Shown here piece after piece: positions 42,825 to 51,199 of a DNA stretch of 64,000 nucleotides. The notes beneath the pieces are model-generated. The model ran no database searches. It was not told where the DNA came from and saw only the letters and a program-made list of their open reading frames with translations. The first letter of the stretch is position 1; each line of letters starts with the position of its first letter. Origin of the DNA: Saezia sanguinis (lineage in GTDB: Bacteria; Pseudomonadota; Gammaproteobacteria; Burkholderiales; Burkholderiaceae_C); contig NZ_PQSP01000001.1 in assembly GCF_003991585.1 (NCBI RefSeq), positions 124,001 through 188,000 of the forward strand, written 5' to 3'. Both the position numbers and the translations under genes were made by a program.

Positions 42825-44663
42825 TTACTTTTTCCAGTTGTCTTTCAGTGATGTGATGCGGTTAAAGACAGGGCCGGAAGCTGAGTGTTCAACCCGGTCT
42901 GCCACAAAGTAACCATGCCGTTCAAACTGTAGCCTTGTATCGGAGTCGACCATGGCTGCTTCAGGTTCGATGTAGGCCTGCACAGTTTGCAGGCTGTCAG
43001 GGTTCATGCAGCTCAGAAAGTCTTTACCGCCGGCATCCGGATGCTCGTCCAGGAAGAGCCGGTCATACAAGCGCACAGTGGCCTGTACGCCATCGGCCTG
43101 AGAAACCCAGGTAATGGTACCTTTGACTTTTACCGCGTCAGCGCCTGGTGTGCCGCTGAGTGTATCGGGCACCATGGTGGCCAGTACTTCAATTACACGG
43201 CCCTGATCATCCTTGACACAACCGGTGCACTCGATGATACAGCCGTATTTCAGCCGCACCCGGTTGCCAGGGAACAGGCGCCGGTATCCTTTGGGCGGTA
43301 CTTCCTCAAAATCGGTGCGTTCAATCCACAGTTCGCGTGTCAGCTTGAAGTGGCGTACACCGGCTTCTGGAGAAGCGGGCAGGCGCGGCGCTTCGCAGGC
43401 AACTTCGTGGCTGTCGCTGCCGAACAGTTCGGCCCAGTTGGTGAGTGTCAGTTTGACGGGTTCGAGTACTGCCATGGCGCGCGTGGCCTTGCTTTCCAGG
43501 TCGTCGCGCAAGGCGGTTTCCAGCACGCCGTAATCGATCCAGCTGGCGGCCTTGGATACGCCGACGCGGTCACAGAACAGGCGGATAGATTCCGGCGTAT
43601 AACCGCGCCGGCGCAGGCCTACGAGTGTGGGCATGCGGGGGTCGTCCCAGCCGCTGACGAGTTGGTTTTCTACCAGTTGTTTCAGTTTGCGCTTGCTGGT
43701 TACAACATAAGTGAGGTTCAGCCGGGCAAATTCATATTGCCGGGGTTGAGGCTGTGCCAACAGGCCACCAATGGTGCGTCCATCAGGCAGGGTTTTGGTT
43801 TCACACAGGCGCTGGATGATCCAGTCATAAAACGGACGCTGGTCTTCAAATTCCAGCGTGCAAAAGCTGTGGGTGATCTGCTCCAGCGCATCTTCCAGCG
43901 GGTGGGCAAATGTATACATCGGATAGATGCACCATTTGTCACCGGTACGATGATGCTCGGCATGCTTGATGCGGTAAATGGCCGGATCGCGCATGTTCAG
44001 GTTGGGAGAGGCCATATCAATCTTGGCACGCAGCACGGCAGCGCCATCAGGCAGTTTACCCGATCGCATATCCTCAAAGCGGGCCAGATTTTCTGCCGGG
44101 GTACGGTCACGGTACGGGCTGTTTTTGCCAGGGGTTTTGAAGTCGCCACGGTTGGCGCGCATTTCTTCTGCCGACTGTTCATCTACATAGGCATAACCGG
44201 CTTCAATGAGAAAGCAGGCGGCACGGTACATGAAGTCGAAATAGTCACTGGCAAAATACAGGTGAGATGTGTTGTGGGCCTGCCAGCCAAAGCCGAGCCA
44301 TTGCACCAGGTCTTTGATCGACTCGACGTATTCAATATCTTCTTTTTCCGGGTTGGTGTCGTCAAAGCGCAAGTGGCACATGCCCGCATAGTCTTGCGCC
44401 ATGCCGAAATTCAGGCAGATGCTTTTGGCATGCCCGACATGCAGGTAGCCATTGGGCTCCGGCGGAAAGCGGGTACGGATTTTGGCCCAGTCCGGCTCGC
44501 CCTGTTGCTGGTGCTGCGCATCTCCGGGTGTACCGGCAAAACGGCGCGATGCATAAGTGCCCGCAGCCAGGTCCTGCTCGACAACCTGACGCAGAAAATT
44601 AGAGGTTTTGTTTTCTGTGTTTTCCACAGAGGCTGGCTTGAGATGTGTATCACCCATAATCAT
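42825..44663 (-). CDS. glnS: Glutaminyl-tRNA synthetase
   Basis: GlnS charges tRNA-Gln directly. The 612-residue class I enzyme has a basic N-terminal extension, the HIGH box in RFPPEPNGYLHVGHAKS, LRFDDTNPEKE, DWIIQRLCETKTLPDGR and the KMSKS equivalent VTSKRKLKQLV. C-terminal beta-barrel anticodon domains follow (RVIEVLATM; QFERHGYFVAD). About 30 extra N-terminal residues relative to E. coli are present. I chose ATG 44663; TTG 44669 adds two residues. Its presence shows the organism does not rely only on the transamidation route for Gln-tRNA. Confidence 0.97.
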   Translation of the reverse strand: MIMGDTHLKPASVENTENKTSNFLRQVVEQDLAAGTYASRRFAGTPGDAQHQQQGEPDWAKIRTRFPPEPNGYLHVGHAKSICLNFGMAQDYAGMCHLRFDDTNPEKEDIEYVESIKDLVQWLGFGWQAHNTSHLYFASDYFDFMYRAACFLIEAGYAYVDEQSAEEMRANRGDFKTPGKNSPYRDRTPAENLARFEDMRSGKLPDGAAVLRAKIDMASPNLNMRDPAIYRIKHAEHHRTGDKWCIYPMYTFAHPLEDALEQITHSFCTLEFEDQRPFYDWIIQRLCETKTLPDGRTIGGLLAQPQPRQYEFARLNLTYVVTSKRKLKQLVENQLVSGWDDPRMPTLVGLRRRGYTPESIRLFCDRVGVSKAASWIDYGVLETALRDDLESKATRAMAVLEPVKLTLTNWAELFGSDSHEVACEAPRLPASPEAGVRHFKLTRELWIERTDFEEVPPKGYRRLFPGNRVRLKYGCIIECTGCVKDDQGRVIEVLATMVPDTLSGTPGADAVKVKGTITWVSQADGVQATVRLYDRLFLDEHPDAGGKDFLSCMNPDSLQTVQAYIEPEAAMVDSDTRLQFERHGYFVADRVEHSASGPVFNRITSLKDNWKK

Positions 44664-44764
44664 GATCAAAAAATCAGGGACAATCTTTAATTCTACCTTG
44701 TAGGCATGTTGTTGTGTGAATGGCCTGAATGGAGGTGGTTGAAATCAGGTGCTGCTTGACGATA

Positions 44765-44823
44765 TGTAAATTTATGTAAAAGAGGCTATTTTCTTAAAAA
44801 TTCCATGTAAAATGATGTGTAAA
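44765..44823. repeat. Four TGTAAA repeats upstream of the secreted-protein cluster
   Basis: TGTAAA occurs at 44765, 44775, 44806 and 44818. The first three are ATGTAAA. The first pair is spaced by 10 bases (one helical turn) and the last by 12. It lies in the AT-rich region between glnS and the first Ser-rich gene, suggesting a regulator-binding array. Confidence 0.45.
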
Positions 44824-45020
44824 TAGAGCATTAGATTGAAATTAGCCGCTTTGAAAAGGATTTTTGCACTTGCTCACTGGCACGGTAGCGGCAAGGGGGC
44901 TGCGATGAAGCGGGGAATTCCTTGGATTGAATCTGATCAGACAGACATAGGCATGCAGTTTGAGCAGGGGTAGAAAGATTGTCGTTCCAAGCACCAAAGC
45001 AGTGTAGAAGGGGGATAAGG

Positions 45021-45398
45021 ATGAAACTGAAAAAATTAGCAACCCGGGGTGTTGGTGCTGCATTATTTGTAGCGCTGAGTGCTTTTGCTGTGTTGGCCTC
45101 AGCCCAGAGCTTTGGTGTGATGCGCGAAAGCAGCAGTTCATCTGGTGTGATGCGTGAAAGTGGCAGTTCAGGCTCATCGTCTTCAAGCTATGGCAGCAGT
45201 TCGGGCAGCAGTGGTTACCAGAATTATGGAAGATATGATGACTGGTGGCCACCAGCATATTCAAACGGTTATCCGCCTGCTTATCCAGACTCAGGCAACG
45301 GGGGAAACTGGAATAATTCTTCCGGCGGGAGTGGGGGAAGCGGGGGTGGCTCTTCCGGGCGGACGGATTTTAGAGTGTTGCCATCGCCGCATCGCTGA
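45021..45398 (+). CDS. Secreted Ser/Gly-rich protein, paralogue 1 of 3
   Basis: This 125-residue protein has a clear signal peptide (MKLKKLATRG, hydrophobic core ALFVALSAFAVLASA) with cleavage before QSFGV. The mature part opens QSFGVMRES, repeats GVMRES once more, then becomes Ser/Gly-rich (GSSSSSYGSSSGSSG), Tyr/Pro-rich (PPAYSNGYPPAYPDSG), and ends RTDFRVLPSPHR. No known domain. GGGGGATAAGG precedes ATG 45021. It is the first of three tandem paralogues with the same mature-end motifs. No processing protease or export system is nearby. Confidence 0.85.
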   Translation: MKLKKLATRGVGAALFVALSAFAVLASAQSFGVMRESSSSSGVMRESGSSGSSSSSYGSSSGSSGYQNYGRYDDWWPPAYSNGYPPAYPDSGNGGNWNNSSGGSGGSGGGSSGRTDFRVLPSPHR

Positions 45399-45453
45399 TT
45401 GGTCGTCAGGCGATTGATATAGCCCTGGCAAGCCTTGAGAGAGGAGTGTGTAT

Positions 45454-45858
45454 ATGCAGACAGGCAGTTTGTTGAAATGGATGCAAAGCGCTTTTGTGCT
45501 GCTGATGCTATGTGCTGCAGGTTCATGGGCTAATGCGCAAAGCTTTGGCGTGATACGAGATGAAAGCTCCAGTTCCAGCTCCAGCAGCAGCAACCGCTCT
45601 TCATCTTACGGAAATGTTTATACAGAGAGAAGTTACGGTGGGTCTTCAGGGTCTTTTTATGTGGATTCTGACGGGCGGTTCATGATTCAAGGGGGTACGT
45701 ATTACCCTGACTATGGTTATCCGGGGTATGCCAGGCCGCCCGGCTATTATGGGCCAGGTTACCACCATGGAAGGCCGCCACACAGGCCGCCGCCGCAGTC
45801 GTCACAACCCAGGCCCCGTACAGATTTCAGGGCACTTCCGTCCCCTCATGGGCGGTAA
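45454..45858 (+). CDS. Secreted Ser/Tyr/Pro-rich protein, paralogue 2 of 3
   Basis: This 134-residue protein has a signal peptide (hydrophobic FVLLMLCAAGSWANA) cut before QSFGV. The mature protein begins QSFGVIRDESSSSSSS, is Ser/Gly/Tyr-rich in the middle (SYGGSSGSFYVDSDGRF), then has a Pro/Gly/Tyr/His stretch (GYYGPGYHHGRPPHRPP) and ends RTDFRALPSPHGR. Both ends match paralogue 1, while the middle differs, as if only the ends are constrained. ATG 45454 has GAGGAG 7 bases upstream. Probably co-transcribed with its neighbours. Confidence 0.85.
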   Translation: MQTGSLLKWMQSAFVLLMLCAAGSWANAQSFGVIRDESSSSSSSSSNRSSSYGNVYTERSYGGSSGSFYVDSDGRFMIQGGTYYPDYGYPGYARPPGYYGPGYHHGRPPHRPPPQSSQPRPRTDFRALPSPHGR

Positions 45859-45957
45859 TTGAATGAAAGCCACATGGCATAGCTTTGAGCCGGATTTTGG
45901 GAGCGGCAGGTATGCTTCCCAAAGCAGGTTAAATAGCAGGAAAACTAAAGGAGTCTG

Positions 45958-46314
45958 ATGGTGAAAGGCACTGGTTTGACAAAAAGGCGATGCCTGGTGC
46001 TGAGCATCATCTGCTCTGCTGTCTGGTTGGCTGCACCTGTTTATGCCCAGCATATTGGGACAATACAAGGCTACACAGGCAATGTGCGGTCTTCACCACC
46101 TTCTTCATCTTTTTCATCAGGCAGTTCTTCGTCTGGGACAGTCTCCAGCCCGAGCTATGGCAGCAGATACAACGACTGGGATTATGACCGTTGGTATAAC
46201 TCTGACTGCTGTTATAACTTTTCTTATCCTGATAACAGCTCTAACTCCAAACCATCTCAATCAGACTCGCCGCGCTCGGACTACAGGCGGCTGCCTTCTC
46301 CTCATGGGCGATAG
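45958..46314 (+). CDS. Secreted Ser-rich protein, paralogue 3 of 3
   Basis: This 118-residue protein has a signal peptide (CLVLSIICSAVWLAAPVYA) cut before QHIGT. The mature part begins QHIGTIQG, a looser version of QSFGVMRE. It is Ser-rich (SSPPSSSFSSGSSSSG) with a Tyr/Asp segment (RYNDWDYDRWYNSDCC containing adjacent Cys residues), and ends RSDYRRLPSPHGR. AAAGGAG lies just upstream of ATG 45958. It is the most divergent copy and the only one with a Cys pair, which could form a disulfide after export. Confidence 0.84.
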   Translation: MVKGTGLTKRRCLVLSIICSAVWLAAPVYAQHIGTIQGYTGNVRSSPPSSSFSSGSSSSGTVSSPSYGSRYNDWDYDRWYNSDCCYNFSYPDNSSNSKPSQSDSPRSDYRRLPSPHGR

Positions 46315-46386
46315 TTGAAGGCGCCTGAAATTCTCAGGCTGCTTCAGGTGTTTGAAAGGATGCGTATTGTCTGTTTACAGCACTTT

Positions 46387-46941
46387 TCATCCTGCTGTTT
46401 TTGTCTGTTGTTCGCTGCTTTGAAGGGGCGGGGTGATCGGCGCTGATGCGTCCTTGCCCAGCTCAACGGTGAACTGGTCCCCCCCGTCGTAATTGAATAA
46501 AAAGAACTCATCATCTTTCATAAACAGACTGATATTTTGGGGTTCAAGGGGATAGTTTGTCAGCAAGAATCCTTGCTCAGTCAGCGATTGCGCAGCAGAT
46601 TTTTGCCCACTGTTTGCAAGTGCCTGCCCTAATGCAGCAACCAGAAAACCGCCTGTAGTGATTGGGCCGGGATACAACTGTAAAAATTGAAAAAAGGTAG
46701 GGCCGCGTGAGCGGTTGTATGTCACATATTCAGGGCCGAATAAAAGGATTAAAGCCCCCACAACAATGGTTAAAATGCCGATGCCGCTGATGATCGCGCC
46801 AAGGGTTGCTGTACCGCTAGAGGAACTTTCTGGAAGGTTGGCAGACAGGTAATCCTGATAGGCCTGGTTGAAGCCTGGCACATTGATTTTAGTTGGCAGT
46901 GTGCTTGCATCAAATTGAATTGAATGGTTATTATTATCCAT
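46387..46941 (-). CDS. Membrane protein of unknown function, two TM segments
   Basis: I do not recognise this 184-residue protein. A polar N-terminus (MDNNNHSIQFDAS) leads into two hydrophobic segments, at about residues 45-68 (LGAIISGIGILTIVVGALILL) and 90-110. A beta-rich C-terminal domain with acidic DDEFFLFNYDGGDQFTVEL follows. The TM hairpin and cytosolic or periplasmic tail suggest a small membrane-associated sensor or scaffold. It lies downstream of purH but beyond a strong terminator, so it is likely separate. Confidence 0.6.
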   Translation of the reverse strand: MDNNNHSIQFDASTLPTKINVPGFNQAYQDYLSANLPESSSSGTATLGAIISGIGILTIVVGALILLFGPEYVTYNRSRGPTFFQFLQLYPGPITTGGFLVAALGQALANSGQKSAAQSLTEQGFLLTNYPLEPQNISLFMKDDEFFLFNYDGGDQFTVELGKDASAPITPPLQSSEQQTKTAG

Positions 46942-47010
46942 GTCTGTAAGGGGGTAAATTTAAAGTATGGGCCAGTCTATCGGCAAACATGGTGTACGGC
47001 AAGTTTCATG

Positions 47011-47047
47011 TGCAAAAGCCTGAGATGGATGCTTTCCATCTCAGGCT
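47011..47047 (-). terminator. Intrinsic terminator of the dusB-fis-purH operon
   Basis: Read on the minus strand, AGCCTGAGATGGA and TCCATCTCAGGCT form a 13-bp stem (plus-strand positions 47035-47047 and 47017-47029) with a 5-base loop, followed by TTTTGC. Confidence 0.85.
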
Positions 47048-47077
47048 TAAAGCAGAATTTTAGTGTAGAGCTAAAAC

Positions 47078-48685
47078 TTAATGGCGGAAGTGCCTGACGC
47101 CGGTAAACACCATGACCACGCCTTGTTCGTCTGCCGCGTCAATGACTTCCTGGTCACGGATGCTGCCACCGGGCTGAATGACACAACTGGCCCCGGCTTT
47201 GACGACGACATCGAGCCCATCGCGGAATGGGAAGAAAGCGTCACTGGCAACAGCGGAGTTTTGCAGGCTCAATCCGGCATTTTCCGCTTTGATGGATGCA
47301 ATGCGTGCTGAATCCACGCGGCTCATTTGCCCGGCGCCGACCCCCAATGTCATGCCGTTGGCGCAGAATACAATGGCGTTGGATTTGGTGTATTGGGCCA
47401 CCTTCCATGCAAACATCATGTCGTGCATCTGCTGGTCTGACGGCTGTGCCTTGGTCACAACCTTTAAGTCGGCTGCTTTTAACTGGTGGTGGTCGGCAGA
47501 CTGCACCAGTATGCCGGAGCTGACACGCTTGAGGTCGTAAGAGTTGCGGCTGCGCTCCCAGTTGGTTTTACCGTCTTGTTGCAGGCCTGATATGTCAACC
47601 ACCAGAACGCGGGCGTTCTTTTTGCTCTCCAGTATTTGCAGGGCTTGCGGTGTATATGAGGGGGCGATCAGCACTTCGACAAACTGTTTGGAAACCCGGT
47701 TGGCGGTTTCTTCGTCTACTTCTGTATTGAAGGCGATGATGCCGCCAAATGCAGAGGTGGAGTCGGTCTGGAACGCTTTGCTGTATGCTTCGGCTGCATT
47801 GGCTCCCAGAGCCACGCCACACGGATTGGCATGCTTGATGATGACGCAGGCCGGGATATCTCCAAAACTTTTCACACACTCCCATGCGGCGTCTGCATCG
47901 GCAATGTTATTGTAAGAAAGTTCTTTGCCCTGAAGCTGTCTGGCTGTGACCAGCGAGCCGGGTAAAGGAGACTGGTCACGGTAGAAGGCGGCCTGCTGAT
48001 GCGGGTTTTCTCCATAACGCAGATCCTGCAGTTTGGTGAAGTTGGTGTTGAACTGTAATGAAAATGGTGCGGAAGTGCCATCTGTATTGATGGCAGACAG
48101 GTAATTGCTGATGGCTGCGTCGTAATCGGCAATCCGGTTGAATGCGGCTACAGACAGTGCAAAGCGTGTGGCATCACTTAACGCGCCATTTTTCTGGATT
48201 TCTTCCAGTACTTTGGTGTACTGAGCTGCATCGGTGACAACGCCCACACCGCGCCAGTTTTTAGCGGCAGAGCGTACCATGGCAGGGCCGCCGATGTCGA
48301 TGTTTTCAATGGCATCTTCAAGGGTGCAGTCGGGTTTGGCAACGGTGGCTTCAAAAGGATAGAGGTTGACGACCAGCAGGTCAATGGTTTCGATGCCGTG
48401 CTGCTTGATGGCCTGCATGTGTTCTGCCACTTCACGCCGCGCCAGCAGTCCGCCATGAATCGTAGGGTGCAATGTTTTCACGCGGCCATCCAGCATTTCA
48501 GGAAAGCCGGTATGTTCTGCGACTTCTGTTACAGCAAGGCCGGACTCCTGCAGCAGCTTGGCAGTACCGCCGGTTGACAGCAGTTTGATGCCCAGTTGAG
48601 CCAGTTGCGTGGCAAATGCAACAATGCCGGTTTTATCCGAAACAGAGATCAGGGCAGTTTTTACTGCTGGAGCTGTGGTATTCAT
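47078..48685 (-). CDS. purH: Bifunctional AICAR transformylase / IMP cyclohydrolase
   Basis: PurH carries out the last two steps of IMP synthesis. The 535-residue protein has the N-terminal cyclohydrolase ([40 protein letters not shown]) and the C-terminal transformylase ([40 protein letters not shown]). Alignment with E. coli favours ATG 48685; an upstream ATG at 48700 directly abuts the fis stop. Third gene of dusB-fis-purH, followed by a strong terminator. Confidence 0.97.
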   Translation of the reverse strand: MNTTAPAVKTALISVSDKTGIVAFATQLAQLGIKLLSTGGTAKLLQESGLAVTEVAEHTGFPEMLDGRVKTLHPTIHGGLLARREVAEHMQAIKQHGIETIDLLVVNLYPFEATVAKPDCTLEDAIENIDIGGPAMVRSAAKNWRGVGVVTDAAQYTKVLEEIQKNGALSDATRFALSVAAFNRIADYDAAISNYLSAINTDGTSAPFSLQFNTNFTKLQDLRYGENPHQQAAFYRDQSPLPGSLVTARQLQGKELSYNNIADADAAWECVKSFGDIPACVIIKHANPCGVALGANAAEAYSKAFQTDSTSAFGGIIAFNTEVDEETANRVSKQFVEVLIAPSYTPQALQILESKKNARVLVVDISGLQQDGKTNWERSRNSYDLKRVSSGILVQSADHHQLKAADLKVVTKAQPSDQQMHDMMFAWKVAQYTKSNAIVFCANGMTLGVGAGQMSRVDSARIASIKAENAGLSLQNSAVASDAFFPFRDGLDVVVKAGASCVIQPGGSIRDQEVIDAADEQGVVMVFTGVRHFRH

Positions 48686-48700
48686 AAATGTGGATCTCAT

Positions 48701-48949
48701 TCAAAAAGAAGTTGGATTGATTAACTGGTGCTCAAGGAGTTTTTTGCGCAGGGTGTTGCGGTTAATGCCTAACCACTGTGCCGCCAGGGATTGATTCTGC
48801 CCGGCATGCTGCATGACGACTTCCAGCAGCGGTTTTTCTGCGGCGTGGATGAACATGTCGTGCAGGGAGTGCGGTTTTTCGCCCTGTAAATCATTGAAGT
48901 AGGCTTCAACACTTGCGCGCACACATTTTTCAATATCTTTTTTGCTCAT
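48701..48949 (-). CDS. fis: Fis family DNA-binding protein
   Basis: This 82-residue protein has the Fis C-terminal HTH (QSLAAQWLGINRNTLRKKL, close to the E. coli form) and an N-terminal hairpin region, shorter than the 98 residues of E. coli Fis. Fis bends DNA and modulates rRNA, recombination and replication promoters. Its ATG overlaps the dusB stop by four bases, the classic dusB-fis pairing, and its stop touches purH. Betaproteobacterial Fis homologues are often this short. Confidence 0.92.
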   Translation of the reverse strand: MSKKDIEKCVRASVEAYFNDLQGEKPHSLHDMFIHAAEKPLLEVVMQHAGQNQSLAAQWLGINRNTLRKKLLEHQLINPTSF

Positions 48950-50025
48950 GCGGCTAACCTCGAAATCATGGTTGAATCATGGCCTGTGGAACTCGTGGTG
49001 GATGGTTCCGTTGCCTTGTGGGCAGTACTGTCTGGCCATAAAGGGTAAGTTTGTGCGAGTCCGGTCAGATAACTTTGTAAGGCACTGACCTGGGCTTGCG
49101 TGGATTCCAGCGGGTTTAAAGTCTGGCGGAACGCCTGTCCGCCCGGAAGTCTGTGCACCAGCCAGCCAATGTGCTTGCGGGCACTCCTGACGCCCGTATG
49201 TTCACCGTATAAGGCATAGTGTTCATGCAGGTGTTCTGTCATCCATTGGCAGATATCCAGTGTTGCAGGCGCTGGCAGTAAATGCCCTGTTTCCAGGAAA
49301 TGGCTGATTTCACGGAAAATCCACGGGCGTCCCTGCGCGGCACGGCCAACCATCAAGGCATCGGCTTTTGTTTTTTCCAGCACAAATCTGGCTTTGGCCG
49401 GGCTGTCAATGTCGCCATTGGCCACAACCGGTATGCTGACGGCTGCTTTGATCTGGGCGATGGTGTCGTACTCTGCCTGCCCATGGTAACCCTGTTCGCG
49501 TGTGCGGCCGTGCACTGTCAGCATGGCAACACCCGCATTTTGCGCTGCCAGCGCAATAACCGGCGCATTGCGCACTTGCTGGCACCAGCCGGTGCGCATT
49601 TTTAATGTGACGGGAACATGGCGGGGGGCGCATGCTGCAACAACGGCCTCAATGATCTCCAGTGCCAGTTTTTCGTCCTGCATCAGTGCCGAACCGGCCC
49701 ATTTCTGGCAGACTTTTTTAGCCGGGCAGCCCATATTGATGTCGATGATCTGTGCGCCACGGTCCATGTTATAGCGTGCGGCGTCAGCCATCTCGGCCGG
49801 GTCGGTTCCGGCTATCTGCACGGCAATCGGACCGCTTTCGCCGGTATGGTCAGCCCGGCGCGATGTTTTCAGGCTGTTCCAGAGTTCACGTTTGGAGGTG
49901 ACCATTTCACTGACTGCATATCCTGCACCCAGTTTTTTGCACAGCGTACGAAAAGGCCTGTCCGTTACGCCAGCCATGGGCGCGACAAACAGATTGTTCT
50001 CAAGCGTGATGGAACCGATGTTCAT
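48946..50025 (-). CDS. dusB: tRNA-dihydrouridine synthase B
   Basis: This flavoenzyme reduces specific uridines in the tRNA D loop. The 359-residue TIM-barrel protein opens LFVAPMAGVTDRPFRTLCKKLGAG, has the catalytic-Cys motif INMGCPAKKVC, the FMN-binding KMRTGW, and VVANGDIDSPAKARFVL and VGRAAQGRPWIF. A 40-residue Thr/Ser-rich tail follows the helical domain. It is the first gene of dusB-fis-purH. Assignment to DusB rather than DusA or DusC rests on the motif set and the fis linkage. Confidence 0.95.
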   Translation of the reverse strand: MNIGSITLENNLFVAPMAGVTDRPFRTLCKKLGAGYAVSEMVTSKRELWNSLKTSRRADHTGESGPIAVQIAGTDPAEMADAARYNMDRGAQIIDINMGCPAKKVCQKWAGSALMQDEKLALEIIEAVVAACAPRHVPVTLKMRTGWCQQVRNAPVIALAAQNAGVAMLTVHGRTREQGYHGQAEYDTIAQIKAAVSIPVVANGDIDSPAKARFVLEKTKADALMVGRAAQGRPWIFREISHFLETGHLLPAPATLDICQWMTEHLHEHYALYGEHTGVRSARKHIGWLVHRLPGGQAFRQTLNPLESTQAQVSALQSYLTGLAQTYPLWPDSTAHKATEPSTTSSTGHDSTMISRLAA

Positions 50026-50170
50026 GTACGAAACTGATCAGAGAAGTGGGGCGCGCGGCAAAGCTTTGTGAAAAAGCGTAACGATTCATTAAGGCCTTTA
50101 TTCTATGCTTTTTAGCCAATCAGGGGCAAAACTTTGAAAATATCAGACTGCAAGCAGTTCATTTCAGAAT

Positions 50171-50674
50171 ATGGTGCAATTCAACCTCATGGAAGAGTGG
50201 ATTTTCAGCCTGCTGCATGCTTTGTCATTACCGGAATATGGGCTGTCAACTGTATTCGTGGTCTGTTTTATTGCAGCAACACTGGTACCGCTGACGCCGA
50301 CGCCTGCTTTGCTGGGACTGATCAAACTGAACCCGGAGTTATTCTGGCCGGCGATTCTGGTTGCAACGCTGGGGAACACGCTGGGCAGCGTGGTTGGCTG
50401 GTGGATGGGGTATGGCGCCAAGAATTTTTACCAGAAAATCAAAAAGGAAGATTCTTACAGCAAGGGTATGATGCTGTTAAAGCGTTTTGGCCCAAAGGCG
50501 TGCCTGCTGTCATGGTTTCCGGTGATTGGCGATCCTTTGTGCATCATAGCCGGATGGCTGCATATGCCATTCTGGCGATGTGTGGCGTATATTGCCATTG
50601 GTAAATTCGCACGGTTTTTGATCATGGCAGCGCTTTTAATCTGGGTCTGGCCGGGTGCGATTACTTTTGAATAG
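50171..50674 (+). CDS. yqaA: YqaA family inner-membrane protein
   Basis: This 167-residue protein has five hydrophobic segments and the VTT/DedA-like signature of YqaA proteins: ATLGNTLGSVVGWWMGYG followed by a cytosolic basic loop (QKIKKEDSYSKGMMLLKRFGPKACLLSWFPVIGDPLCIIAG). DedA relatives have been linked to undecaprenyl phosphate flipping and membrane homeostasis; YqaA itself is uncharacterised. It is divergent from dusB, 25 bases from the next gene, and may be in one transcript with the PIN gene. Confidence 0.87.
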   Translation: MVQFNLMEEWIFSLLHALSLPEYGLSTVFVVCFIAATLVPLTPTPALLGLIKLNPELFWPAILVATLGNTLGSVVGWWMGYGAKNFYQKIKKEDSYSKGMMLLKRFGPKACLLSWFPVIGDPLCIIAGWLHMPFWRCVAYIAIGKFARFLIMAALLIWVWPGAITFE

Positions 50675-50698
50675 TGGATAAGTGATAAGCGATTCAAC

Positions 50699-51190
50699 AT
50701 GCCGTGTGAAATGATACAGACCATACAGACGCTTTGCTTGACAGACCGGCCGGTGGTGATTGACACCAACATTTTGCTGGATTGTTTTATCTTTGAAGAT
50801 GAAGGTACTTTGCACCTGCGCGAATGGCTGTTGCAGGCCCGGCTGCAATGGATTGCCACCCAGGCCATGCAGCAGGAGTTTATCCGTGTGCTGACGTACC
50901 CGACGCTAAAGGACTGGCTTGCACAGAAAAACCGGCAACAGCAGATGCAGATACAGGCGCTGGGTGATATTTTCAGCCGGTATGCTGCGATTGTGCCGCC
51001 AGCGCCTGAAACCCGGTTTCGCTGCAAAGACCCGGATGACCAGAAGTTCATTGATCTGGCGCTGGCGCATCAGTCTGTTTTACTCAGCAAAGACAAAGCA
51101 GTACTGCGCTTGCGCTCCAGACTGCAAAAGGAAGGGGTGATCGTCTCCGCGCAAGGATCAGCGCTACTGGGGCGTGTTAATACGCCTTAG
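50699..51190 (+). CDS. PIN domain protein
   Basis: This 163-residue protein has the PIN-like nuclease fold with acidic residues in the expected order: VVIDTNILLDCF, the Glu of MQQEFIRVL, and KDPDDQKFIDLALA, ending with LLSKDKAVLRLRSRL. COG1569-type PIN proteins are commonly annotated as toxins, but no antitoxin-like small gene is adjacent, and this subfamily often stands alone. RNA cleavage with Mg2+ is the likely activity. ATG 50699. Confidence 0.85.
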   Translation: MPCEMIQTIQTLCLTDRPVVIDTNILLDCFIFEDEGTLHLREWLLQARLQWIATQAMQQEFIRVLTYPTLKDWLAQKNRQQQMQIQALGDIFSRYAAIVPPAPETRFRCKDPDDQKFIDLALAHQSVLLSKDKAVLRLRSRLQKEGVIVSAQGSALLGRVNTP

Positions 51191-51199
51191 CGTGGGGCT

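Noticed and set aside
42987-44690. 567-codon plus-strand frame opposite glnS
   Set aside because: glnS is complete on the other strand with all catalytic motifs; the plus frame has no start signal and matches nothing recognisable.
45100-45360. Ser/Gly repeats as a CRISPR or satellite array
   Set aside because: The repeats are codon-level low complexity inside signal-peptide-bearing genes, with no uniform repeat-spacer units.
50699-51190. PIN protein as half of a toxin-antitoxin pair
   Set aside because: No small antitoxin-like gene on either side; the neighbours are YqaA and a metabolic oxidase.
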